A stretch of DNA of 64,000 bases from Stomorhina lunata. Lineage: Eukaryota; Arthropoda; Insecta; Diptera; Rhiniidae. Positions 1 through 10,645 of this stretch are shown here, one piece after another. The stretch lies in contig OW121741.1 in the NCBI GenBank assembly GCA_933228675.1, positions 119,271,564 to 119,335,563 of the forward strand. The letters run 5' to 3'. The translations under genes were made by a program, and so were the position numbers. Position 1 is the first letter of the stretch. Every line of letters starts with the position of its first letter. The notes below the pieces were generated by a model that saw nothing but the letters and a program-made list of their open reading frames with translations, was not told the origin of the DNA and searched no databases.

Positions 1-208
1 ATTTGAGGAAATTTTTATGAAGAATTATTGAGACAGAAAAACTTAGCTCAAAATCTAGGTTGTGTTTTCTATCCGGTCTGGATAAGTTTAATAAAGATCA
101 TATTCTATGTATTCTGGGTGACTTAGGGGACGCTGTATACCAAGCAACGATTGTGATTGGTCTTAACTTGATAAGATCAGAGTTATCTTGGTTGTAATTC
201 ATCTCAAC

Positions 209-671
209 TTAAGTAAAAAGTCACTTTTTCAGTAAAAAGTCACTTTTTGAGTAAAAACTTACTTTTTCAACAAAATTTCACTTTTTATATAAAAAGTGAG
301 TTTTTAAAGCGATTTTATTATCTTAGTAAAATCAGCAAAGTTAGTAAAATATTTTAAGAGAATAAATTTCCGACATTTGTAAATTTTTTAAAATTTAGTA
401 GCTTTTCGTAACATTATAATTTTTTTTTTTATTTTAGCTCATAAATCCGAAATTTCACTATTTTTAGAAAAATATCTAAAATTTTACTATTTCAAGTAAA
501 ATTTCCGAAATTTTACTATTTTAAGTAAAATTTTTGAAATTTTTGTATTTCAAGTAAAATTTCCGAAATTTTACTTTTATTAGTAAATTTTAATCGTTTG
601 AGTTCAATTTCCAAATTTTTTACTACTTTTATAAAAATTTTCAAAATTTTACTAGTTTTAGTAAAATTTTC
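209..671. repeat. Short palindromic AT-rich repeats (copy 1, left part)
   Basis: At 209-300 there are a few units of AGTAAAAAGTCACTTTTTC (19 bp; AAAAAGT-C-ACTTTTT is a palindrome around one base). From about 440 the repeats change to AGTAAAATTTT, one or two central bases, then AAAATTTTACT. Units are degenerate. The TIR element at 675-1849 interrupts this array, which resumes after it. Positions 1-208 are single-copy AT-rich sequence with no recognisable gene. Confidence 0.8.
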
Positions 672-674
672 TAA

Positions 675-1849
675 CAGCCTGTTTTTGAAACTACTATTTT
701 TTCAAATTGTACATCAACTGGCAAAAAAAATTTTACTTTTGGTTTTTGAAATTTTTTTTTGAGTGAAACAAGAAAAAGCTTTTAAAATTTTGGTTCATAT
801 ATGAAATGTGTAGACGAAAGTAAATGTCATGTTAGGCAATTGAATAATTCTAATCGTCTGGGAAACAAAAATATGTTTGTTTATTTTTAATTTAGGACCA
901 GCGCTCAGTTGATGACCCTACTTATGCAATGCATTGTGTTGGTGCTAGGAAAAGGTTGTGGGAGGGGAAAAAAAAGTTTTTTGTTGACATTTGATTTGAA
1001 CTTCCCTATATTGCAACTGACTGGCAAAACTTCTGCGGGAAGCAATTTCCGCATACAAACTGTACATCTAAATAACGAATTTTCTTTGTAGTGTTGTTGT
1101 TCTATCTACTGGCCAATCTACTACGAAGGGATGCGCTCTAACTTATGTTTTGGTAAGAATTTCGAGTATCGGGAACGAGTTCCCTGATTTCGTTCAAAAT
1201 AGTAACTATAGAGGAATAGAGTTGGATAACCTACTGTTTGTTTTCACCTGCATTCGCTCGAGAACTTCAAAATAGACTTTGAAGCACCGGCCCTTACATG
1301 AGAGTTATATTCCATTTTCGGTCTGATATATGTAGCTGGTGTAAATAGAACGGAGGTCAGATAAAGTAAGTATCTCTTACACCGTATCTCTTACTTGAAA
1401 ATGGGATTTGTCCAACAGACATCATATTGAATTCCCATGCCCAGAAAATCGTTTTATCATTTCCGCGACAGCCGGTTCTATGTACCGAAATGACCCAAAG
1501 TTTCCCGGGCAAGGGCTGTCAACTCAGCAACAACATATTTACAACATCGTTTTATAAAACAAATTTGCATTTAATTTTGAAAAAAAATTTAAATGTTATT
1601 ATTTTTTGTTTTTATTTATTTTTGATTTTATTCAGTTCTAGGGTTAACATCATTTTACAAAAGTCTTAAGTTTTATATGAAAAGCTTTCAGGAAAATAAT
1701 AAAATATATCATGGCAATACTATTATTTGATATTTCATTACGAAGCTTTTATTTCTAAACGAAAAAAGAAAATGAACTCAATTTAGAGCTTAATCGTTTG
1801 GGTAGTATTCGATTGCCTTCTAACGTATGAAAGTTTTGTGAACAGGCTG
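675..1849. mobile_element. Non-autonomous terminal-inverted-repeat DNA transposon (~1.18 kb)
   Basis: The ends are CAGCCTGTT and AACAGGCTG, perfect inverted repeats that degrade further inward. Both sides carry the trinucleotide TAA (672-674 and 1850-1852). The second copy of the segment has the site without the insertion (about 24093-24105), where the two flanks join directly apart from one T/A difference. A TAA (TWA) duplication is known for the PIF/Harbinger superfamily; a TA duplication with slightly different ends would fit Tc1/mariner instead. I recognise no transposase: short reading frames at 909-1091 and 1427-1669 resemble nothing I know. The internal sequence is less AT-rich than its surroundings, as expected for inserted DNA. 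Confidence 0.8.
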
Positions 1850-2250
1850 TAAATTTTATATTTTTTGTAAAACTTTCAACTTTCAAATTTTAGGTAAATT
1901 TAACTATTTTTAGTTAAATACTCCAAGTTTAGCTATTTTAGAAAAATTTTCAAAATTTTACTATCTTTAGTAAAATTTGACTATCTGTACTAAATTTCCA
2001 AAATTTCACTATTTTTAGCAAAGTTTTCAAAATTTACTATGAATACTAAAGTTTTTAAAATTGTGCTATTTTTAGTACAATTTTTAAAATTTACTAATTT
2101 TCGCAAAATTTTCAAAATTTTACTATTTTTAGTAAAATTTTCGAAATTTTGCTATTTTTAGTAAATTTCTAATAATTTTTCTATAATTAGTAAAATTTTC
2201 GAAAATTTACTGTTTTTAAAAAAATTTTACTATTTCTTATTTTTTACAAG
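1850..2250. repeat. AGTAAAATTTT-type palindromic repeats (copy 1, right part)
   Basis: Degenerate units of about 28-30 bp continue the array broken by the TIR element. The typical form is AGTAAAATTTT, a central C, AAAATTTTACT, then TATTTTT. Copy 2 has the equivalent at about 24105-24430 but lacks roughly 70 bp of units near 2050-2120. Confidence 0.8.
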
Positions 2251-2718
2251 AAATTGTTCGTTTTATAAGAACTTTTTCAAAAATTTCCTATTTTTATAAG
2301 ATATTTTTTATTTTTTTTCAAAATTTTTCAAAAACTTCTTGTATTTATAGGAAATTTTTTTTAAATTTCTTGTTTTTCTATGAAATTTTTCAAATGTTTC
2401 AAAATTTTATAGTAAAGTTTTCAAAAATTTTGTATTTTTATAGTAAATTTTTCAAAAATTTCTTATTTTTATAAGAATTTTTTCAAAAATTTCTTATTTT
2501 TATAGGAAATTTTTTAAAAATTTATTATTTTATATCAAAATTTTAAAAAAATTATTATTTTTTATAGAAAACTTTTTAAAAATGTCTTATTTAAAAAAAA
2601 AAACAATCTATTTTTTTTAATATCTCATTTCTATAGGAAATTTTTTAAAAATTTCTTATTTCTATAGAAAATTTTTTAAAAATTTCTTATTTCTATTGAA
2701 AATTTTTTAAAAATTTCT
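2250..2718. repeat. TTTCTTATTTTTATAGGAAA-type minisatellite, part left of the LINE
   Basis: Degenerate units of about 30 bp: arm AGGAAATTTTT, a central C, arm AAAAATTTCTT, then an ATTTTTAT spacer. The LINE fragment is inserted inside this array at 2718/2719, and the array resumes at 4955. The last 13 bases (2706-2718) are the left target-site duplication. Confidence 0.85.
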
Positions 2719-4954
2719 AGTTCAAGTTCAAGTTTTTTATTTCAATAAATTTCTTTTTTATACATGTTTTTCTAATACTATTTTAATACTAATTATATTT
2801 CCCTGCATACATTTGTATTTTTCTATGACTAAGACATTTTTATAAATATTTACATGGCACAATAACTATTTAAGTTACGTGTAATACAATTATGTTACAA
2901 AATTTATTTGAATATTATATTATTTAAAGTTCCTCAAAAATGGAAAAAAGGATACTATTAAAAATTATGATTATATCTATACTTATAATTACTTAAAAAT
3001 AGCTTAAGACTAAATGAAAAATATTTACAATAGAGATAGGATAGAGGGAAAATTATTTACAAAAGGTGAAGAGGGAAGAATATATTGCACAAATATCCTA
3101 TTGGGCAGTGTTGTACACAGTGTTATTAATGTTTAAAGTTCTAATTCTACGATGATAGAACATCAGGTTTGCACCCTGGTATAGAAGATTAGCATCTCTT
3201 AGCGTTAAAAGGTCTATCGGAGACATATACCGAATTAGATGGATGGAATCAACATCAACAGAGCGGCCAAAACATTCCTGGACAAGACCGTTCTCAAGAG
3301 AACGTGCCTTATCAAGAAATGTCAAGCCCGATCTGATCATGTAACCATCGATACGATCAAAATTGATCCCCGCATAAACTGACCTGTTAGATGGTCTACG
3401 GTATATTCCATCAGGTCCTTGTTTGCGTTTTAAGGACAAACAAGCTACCAAGATTTTCCTCTCCCATACCCTAAGCCTTTCCATCTGGGCAGAAGAGATT
3501 CTGAACCAAACTGGAAAGGCATAAGACATAAGGGGACGGATAATCTGTCTGTAGAGTAGCAGACCCACTTTCCTATCCAAGCACCCTTGTCTACCAAGAA
3601 TGCCTCGATAGATCGCAAAAGTGAGTTTTGTGCGCTGTAACACATAGTCGATGTGGCGGTAAAATTCAAAATTTTCGTGGAAGATTACGCCCAAATATTT
3701 TATCCTATCCGAAACAGTAATAAGTTCATTACCAACCATAAGGGATGGAATGAACTTCCTACTATTTGGATAAAGATATTTTCTCCTGCCCTTGATAATA
3801 ATGGACCTGAAGAAGCAATAAGTATATCGTCTGCATAAGATAAGAGAAGATCACCCTCTGATGGCTTTGGAATATCATGGACCAAAATATTGTACAAAAC
3901 AGGACCGAGAAGAGAACCCTGAGGAACTCCAGCAGATACCAATTTTTCATCAGAGCGACAGTCACCCACCCTCACACTGAACTTTCTTCCGCTCAAAAAG
4001 TTTGATACAAACCTGCAAAGATGTCTATCAAATCCAAGATTTATCATCTTGTATATGATTCCATTTTGCCAGGCTGTGTCAAAAGCTTTGGCAAAGTCTA
4101 AGCTCACTGCTATAGTAGGGTATCTCTTATTGAGACCCCTAGCTACATAATCAGCAAAGACTGTCAGTGCATGTGAGGTTGAGTGACCACGCTTGAATCC
4201 AAATTGAGATTCAGCAAGAACATTCCCCTCATCGATCTTGTCATTAATTTGACTAAGAATAAAGAATTCCAAAAGTTTCCCAAAGGAAGATAGAAGTGAA
4301 ATTGGCCTGTAATTGCTACATAACTTAGGGTCAGTTTTTGGCTTTGGAATTGGCACAATGATGGCTTTTTTCCAATTACGTGGAAAGTAGCCGATATTAA
4401 TGCAGTGATTGAAAAGAACTGCCATAAAACGCCAAGTTTCTTTTCGAGTTCTCTTAAGAACTACGTCCGGGATACCATCAATCCCACTCGACTTTTTGTT
4501 TGGTCTCCGTTTTATGGCAGCACCCATCATCTCTGCTTGAATAAAGCCAAAACTACCCCCATTATTACCATCAGCTGTTAGTGACTGACCAAATGCTGTA
4601 ATTGGTTCGTCATGCAAATCATTGACTCGGTCCAAAACAGTCTCTGAAAATAAGTCATTGTTAGTTTGTTGTCCACCTTGGTGAACATCAGAGAAGTAAT
4701 CCGCTAGCAGATTAGCTTTTCTACTGTCATCAGATACCAAGGTGTTCCCTGGGTCTAGTAAGTCATGTATGGTCAACCGTTTATTCTGTCCAGTCGCAGC
4801 CCTAATAGTCTTAAATGTCTTGTCATTGAGGTGTATACTCCCAAGGAACTTCTTCCAGTTTTCGCGCTCAAAATTGGCAATTGCGCCTTGAATAATTTTA
4901 TCCAAATTTTTAATATCAGCTTTTAGAATACGACACCTTCCAGGGTCTCCACAG
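2719..4954 (-). mobile_element. 5'-truncated non-LTR retrotransposon (LINE) insertion
   Basis: The 2236-bp insert is flanked by a 13-bp direct repeat, TTTAAAAATTTCT, at 2706-2718 and 4955-4967. Copy 2 shows the uninterrupted site near 24900. On the minus strand the reading frame is open right up to 4954, so the 5' part (gag-like ORF, endonuclease and the start of the reverse transcriptase ORF) is missing, as expected from incomplete target-primed reverse transcription. The 3' end (2719 side) has no poly(A) tail but a short TTGAAC tandem, a style known from I- and R1/LOA-type LINEs. The protein places it in the CR1/Jockey/I group; I do not assign a named family. Confidence 0.93.
3098..4954 (-). 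pseudogene. LINE reverse transcriptase, 5'-truncated and frameshifted with an internal deletion
   Basis: Minus-strand reading. Segment 4954-3700 encodes the RT fingers and palm. Counting from the TTG codon at 4905, NYRPISLL is near residues 198-205, LDFAKAFD near 269-276 (first catalytic Asp), GVPQGSLLGP near 326-335 and the catalytic YADD at 357-360 (bases 3837-3826). The frame upstream of 4905 has no stop before the insertion boundary, so the TTG is not a real start. About 60 bases after YADD the frame is lost. The C-terminal part continues in another frame (open from around 3790, with an ATG at 3739, ending at 3098) and includes KYLGVIF. From YADD to KYLGV there are only about 46 codons, whereas relatives usually have roughly 80-90, so an out-of-frame deletion near 3770-3800 is likely. 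With no endonuclease and a broken RT, this copy cannot be autonomous. Confidence 0.88.
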
Positions 4955-6480
4955 TTTAAAAATTTCTTATTTCTATAGGAAATTTATAAAAAATTTTTCT
5001 TATCTTTACTGAAAATTTTTCAAGAATTTCTTAATTTTTTAAAAAAAATTTTTGAAAATCTCTTTCTTTTATAGGAAAATTTTTAAAATTTCTTATTTAT
5101 ATAGGAAGTTTTTCAAAAATTCTTCTTTTTTAGGAAATTTTTCAAAAATTTCTTAATTTTATAGGAAATTTTTCAAAAATTTCTTATTTCTATTAGGAAT
5201 TTTTTTAAAAAGTTCTTATTTTTATAGGAAATTTTTAAAAATTTCTTATCTTTATAGGAGAAAATTTTTCAAAAATTTCTTATTTTTATAGGAAATTTTT
5301 CAAAAATTTCTAATTTTTTAGGAAGTTTTTAAAAAATTTCTTACTTATCTTCTATAAAGATTTAAAAAAATTCTTATTTTCATAGGAAATTTTTCTGAAC
5401 TCCTTCTTTTTCAAAAATTTCTTATTTTTATAGGATTTTTTAAATAATTTCTTATTTTTATAGGAACATTTTACAATTTTTTTTTAAATTTCTTATTTTT
5501 ATAGAAAATTTTTAAAAATTTTATTTACAAGTTTTTCTTTTTAATTTCTTATTTTTTAAGAAATTTTTTTAAAAATTTCTTATTTTTATAGGAAATTTTT
5601 TAAAACTTTCTTATCTTTATACGATATCTTTTCAAAATTTTCTTATTGTTATAAGAAATTTTTCAAAATTTTTTATTTTTATAAGAAATTTTTCAATTTT
5701 TTTTTTTTTTTAGAAAATTTTTCAGAAATTTCTTATCTTTATAAGAAATTTTTCAAAAATTTTTTATTTTTATAAGAAATATTTCTTATTTTTATAGGTA
5801 ATTTTGTAAAATTTTTTTATTTTTATAGGAAATTTTTTTAAAAATTTCTTGCTATTATAGGAAATTTTTCAAAAGTTTCCATTTTTTATAGGAAATTTTA
5901 CAAAACCTTCTAATTTTTATAGGAAATTTTTCAAAAATTTCTTATTTTTATACGAAATTTTTATCGAAAATTTTTCAAAAATTTCTTATTTTTATATTGA
6001 ATTTAAAAAAAAAATATTATTTCATAGGAAAATTTTCAAAAATTTCTTATTTTCATATGAATTTTCCAAAAATTACTTATTTTTATAGGAAACTTTTCTA
6101 TAATTTCTTATTTTCATAGGATTTTTATTAAATTACTTATTTTTATAGGAACATTTTCCAAAATTTCTTATTTCTTATAGAAAATTTTTAAAAATTTCTT
6201 AATTTTTTAAGAAAATTGTTAAAACATCTTTTGCTTTTATAGAAAGATTTTTAAAATTTCTTATTTTTGTAGGAAATTTTTCAAAAATTTCTTAATTTTA
6301 GAAGAAAATTTCCAAAAACTTCTTATTTTCATTAGGAAATTTTTTGAAAATTTGTTATTTTTATAGGAAATTTTTCAAAAATTTCATTTTGTATAGAAAA
6401 TTGTTCAAAAATTTCTTATCTTTGTAGGAAATTTTTTAAAAAATTTCTTATTTTAATGTGAAATTTTGCAAAAATTTCTT
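4955..6480. repeat. TTTCTTATTTTTATAGGAAA-type minisatellite, part right of the LINE
   Basis: Continuation of the array at 2250-2718, about 1.5 kb of degenerate units near 30 bp. Most have mismatched palindrome arms (AGGAAA with TTTCTT). A run near 5640-5770 has the matched pair AAGAAA/TTTCTT. The equivalent array in copy 2 is at about 24431-26450. Confidence 0.85.
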
Positions 6481-7951
6481 ATTTAAAATCCACAAAATAG
6501 TAAAGAAATAAGTTCTATTCTAATTTTTCTTAACTGAATTTTTTCTCCAAGTGTTTCTGTCCTTAAACCTAAATAAAAATTAAAAGGATCTCTCTTATGG
6601 TAAATCATACATATTTCGTTGTTGTTGTTAAATTACATGTGAAGTATTTGTTTTTGTTACATGCAAATGTTGCAGGAAAGTTTTTATAAAGGAAAAACAT
6701 AATAATGCTTTAGCCTTAACAAATATAAAAGATTTATTTTCTGTTAAATATACAAATATAAATACGAGATAATCGTATTAACATTTTTTTTTTTTTTTTG
6801 TTAAGCTCCTTTAAAGGACTCTACTAACAAAGACACTGACAAAATTATGACTGTAAAGACCAGACATATAAACCATATGTCTATCTGCTTGTCATTCTGA
6901 AGCTCATGTGAAAGCATGCGGATAGACAGAGTCATGTAAGGAAAGACTTTAGCAATGTCATATATAAATATGATGGAGAGATTTTTTTTTGCTAATTGTA
7001 ATAAGTAATACAAGATATTAAAAAAATGTTTTTATTCTACTTAATCTGAATGTAAGCTTTTGTTTGAGATCCATCCTCTGTTAAAAATGTATGGATATAT
7101 GCATGTGTATATATGTTTATATGATAACTCCAAGTTTGCTTGTAAGTATGTCTTAGTTTATATAAACTTGCATTAAGTAGGATAAATATTAAGGCTTAAG
7201 GTTAAGCAGTTAAGCATTTATTTTTAATAAAAAAATATAAAATGTTTTGTAATTGAAATATAATTTTTTACTATGTGCAAATTGAGATCTGTTTACTAAA
7301 AGTAAAGGTAAATAAAAAATGTAACAAACTCTTTATTCGTAAATTTTCTGGAAATTAAGAACAAAAACCTAACCTACAATTTACATCTAAAATGAGATTT
7401 CATTCGAAGTTTTAAGATGGTTTTATTTTTATTTATTTATAAGCTTAGTTCAAATCTATAAAAGTATTAAACAGATCGGCTAAAAAGTTCGCTCAAACTT
7501 AGTTTGATAAACAAAGTGTTTGCCTTCGAACTTTTTATCCCACCTGTTATATATAAAAAGCACATATTAAATCATTTTAAAACTATTATAAAGAAATTCA
7601 TTCATATTTCCATTTGCATACAAAAAAAAAAGTTATAAATAATCGCTGAACCGTTTTGGTTTTTTGTTCAAAAGGAATTTATTGTGGCGGAATAATTCAA
7701 GCGACAATTGCTTACACAATACAAGTACACAGCCAAAGGTCTAAATATGAAAGTACTTATGCATTTATGCTATAAAAGTTCGCTTTTTATATAAATATTG
7801 TTTCGTTTAAGTATCGGCATTAACACACGTAGAAGAAAATACAATATACAAAGAAGATCTAAATTCAAAACACCCTCGACTTTCTAAAGTATGTCATTTT
7901 TAGTGAAAATTGGCACAAAAATTTGTTGACAAAGGAAGCGAAACATATTTT
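6481..7951. other. Single-copy AT-rich spacer (copy 1)
   Basis: About 1.47 kb without tandem repeats, matched by 26451-27911 in copy 2 with about 17 base differences by eye. It holds a T-run of about 18 at 6784-6801 and a small minus-strand open frame (listed separately). I see no other gene, RNA or promoter that I could support. Confidence 0.7.
6801..7013 (-). other. Weak small open reading frame with one hydrophobic segment (copy 1)
   Basis: A 70-codon minus-strand frame opened by TTG, not ATG. It ends in a hydrophobic stretch containing IDIWFICLVFTVIILSV, which could form one membrane segment. The stop is followed after one base by a run of about 18 A on this strand. The copy 2 version (26761-26976) differs by a 3-base length change in an A-run, one synonymous change (Glu codon) and one Leu/Pro change, so the frame is kept in both. 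The IDIW stretch is loosely reminiscent of the third membrane segment of Cys-loop receptors, but this is too short to assign. No splice sites were identified. Probably chance, possibly a retroposed fragment. Confidence 0.15.
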
Positions 7952-10645
7952 TCTATGTCTTAGTCTATATCTTAGTCTATGATTTAGTTAATGTCTTAGT
8001 CTATGTCTTAGTCAGTGTCTTAGTCTATATCTTAGTCTATATCTTAGTCTATGTCTAAGTCTATGTCTTCTAAGTCTATGTCTTCTTAGTCTATGTCTTC
8101 TTAGTCTATGTCTTAGTCTATGTCTTAGTCTATGTCTTAGTCTATGTCTTAGTCTATGTCTTAGTCTATGTCTTAGTCTATGTCTTAGTCTATGTCTTAG
8201 TCTATGTCTTAGTCTATGTCTTAGTCTATGTCTTAGTCTATGTCTTAGTCTATGTCTTAGTCTATGTCTTAGTCTATGTCTTAGTCTATGTCTTAGTCTA
8301 TGTCTTAGTCTATGTCTTAGTCTATGTCTTAGTCTATGTCTTAGTCTATGTCTTAGTCTATGTCTTAGTCTATGTCTTAGTCTATGTCTTAGTCTATGTC
8401 TTAGTCTATGTCTTAGTCTATGTCTTAGTCTATGTCTTAGTCTATGTCTTAGTCTATGTCTTAGTCTATGTCTTAGTCTATGTCTTAGTCTATGTCTTAG
8501 TCTATGTCTTATTCTATGTCTTAGTCTATGTCTTAGTCTATGTCTTAGTCTATGTCTTAGTCTATGTCTTAGTCTATGTCTTAGTCTATGTCTTAGTCTA
8601 TGTCTTAGTCTATGTCTTAGTCTAAGTCTTAATATATATCTTAGTCTAAGTCTTAATCTATGTCTTAGTCTATGTCTTAGTCTATGTCTTAGTCTATGTC
8701 TTAGTCTATGTCTTAGTCTATGTCTTAGTCTATGTCTTAGTCTATGTCTTAGTCCATGTCTTAGTCTAAGTCTTAATCTATGTCTTAGTCTATGTCTTAG
8801 TCTATGTCTTAGTCTATGTCTTAGTCTATGTCTTAGTCTATGTCTTAGTCTATGTCTTAGTCTATGTCTTAGTCTATGTCTTAGTCTATGTCTTCTTAGT
8901 CTATGTCTTCTTAGTCTATGTCTTAGTCTATGTCTTAGTCTATGTCTTAGTCTATGTCTTAGTATATGTCTTAGTCTATGTCTTAGTCTATGTCTTAGTC
9001 TATGTCTTAGTCTATATCTTAGTCTATGTCTTAGTCTATGTCTTAGTCTATGTCTTAGTCTATGTTTTAGTCTATGTCTTAGTCTATGTCTTAGTCTATG
9101 TCTTAGTCTACGTCTTAGTCTATGTCTTAGTCTACGTCTTAGTCTATGTCTTAGTCTATGTCTTAGTCTATGTCTTAGTCTATGTCTTAGTCTATGTCTT
9201 AGTCTATGTCTTAGTCTATGTCTTAGTCTATGTCTTAGTCTACGTCTTAGTCTATGTCTTAGTCTACGTCTTAGTCTATGTCTTAGTCTACGTCTTAGTC
9301 TATGTCTTAGTCTATGTCTTAGTCTATGTCTTAGTCTATGTCTTAGTCTATGTCTTAGTCTATGTCTTAGTCTATGTCTTAGTCTATGTCTTAGTCTACG
9401 TCTTAGTCTATGTCTTAGTCTATGTCTTAGTCTATGTCTTAGTCTATGTCTTAGTCTATGTCTTAGTCTACGTCTTAGTCTATGTCTTAGTCTACGTCTT
9501 AGTCTATGTCTTAGTCTATGTCTTAGTCTATGTCTTAGTCTATGTCTTAGTCTATGTCTTAGTCTATGTCTTAGTCTATGTCTTAGTCTATGTCTTAGTC
9601 TACGTCTTAGTCTATGTCTTAGTCTACGTCTTAGTCTATGTCTTAGTCTATGTCTTAGTCTATGTCTTAGTCTATGTCTTAGTCTATGTCTTAGTCTATG
9701 TCTTAGTCTATGTCTTAGTCTATGTCTTAGCCTATATCTTAGTCTATGTCTTAGTCTATGTCTTAGTCTATGTCTTAGTCTATGTCTTAGTCTATGTCTT
9801 AGTCTATGTCTTAGTCTATGTCTTAGTCTATGTCTTAGTCTATGTCTTAGTTTATGTATTAGTCTATGTCTTAGTCTATGTCTTAGTCTATGTCTTAGTA
9901 TATGTCTTAGTCTATGTCTTAGTCTATGTCTTAGTCTATGTCTTAGTCTATGTCTTAGTCTATGTCTTAGTATATGTCTTAGTCTATGTCTTAGTCTATG
10001 TCTTAGTCTATGTCTTAGTCTATGTCTTAGCCTATATATTAGTCTATGTCTTAGTCTATGTCTTAGTATATGTCTTAGTCTATGTCTTAGTCTATGTCTT
10101 ATCCTATGTCTTAGTCTATGTCTTAGTCTATGTCTTAGTCTATGTCTTAGTCTATGTCTTAGTCTATGTCTTAGTCTATGTCTTAGTCTATGTCTTAGTC
10201 TATGTCTTAGTCTATGTCTTAGTCTACGTCTTAGTCTATGTCTTATTCTATGTCTTAGTCTATGTCTTGGTCTATGTCTTAGTCTATGTATTAGTCTATG
10301 TCTTAGTCTATGTCTTAGTCTATGTCTTAGTCTATGTCTTAGTCTATGTCTTAGTCTATGTCTTAGTCTATGTCTTAGTCTATGTCTTTGTCTTTGTCTT
10401 AGTCTATGTCTTAGTCTATGTCTTAGTCTATGTCTTAGTCTATGACTTAGTCTATGTCTTAGTCTATGTCTTAGTCTATGTCTTAGTCTATGTCTTAGTC
10501 TATGTCTTAGTCTATATCTTGGTCTATGTCTTAGTCTATGTCTTAGTCTATGTCTTAGTCTATGTCTTAGTCTTTGTCTTAGTCTATGTCTTAGTCTATG
10601 ACTTACTCTATGTCTTAGTCTATATCTTAATGTATATCGTAGTCT
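7952..10645 (+). repeat. 12-bp satellite array (TATGTCTTAGTC)n, copy 1
   Basis: About 224 monomers of 12 bp, T-rich on the + strand. Variants include TACGTCTTAGTC, TATATCTTAGTC and 15-bp units with an extra CTT. The TACG variants recur with a 360-bp period (9109, 9469; 9133, 9493; 9241, 9601), showing a 30-monomer higher-order repeat. Two of three + frames of the perfect monomer are open, but stops occur through variants. The array starts after ATATTTTTC and decays at the right end into TATATCTTAATGTATATCG. Confidence 0.97.

Noticed and set aside
909..1669. Open frames of 60 and 80 codons within the TIR transposon
   Set aside because: No motif of a transposase or any other known protein; kept only as an observation about splice-like signals.
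3445..3838. Extra open frames overlapping the LINE (both strands)
   Set aside because: They are shadows of the reverse transcriptase frames; the RT reading contains the catalytic motifs.
7952..10645. CRISPR-like regularity of repeats
   Set aside because: There are no unique spacers of constant length between repeats, no cas genes, and the context is an insect genome. These are tandem satellites.
7952..10645. Telomeric or centromeric identity for the 12-mer
   Set aside because: The monomer is not the insect telomere repeat, and arrays of 2-4 kb between single-copy spacers and within a gene intron do not suggest a centromere. Its genome-wide location cannot be judged from here.
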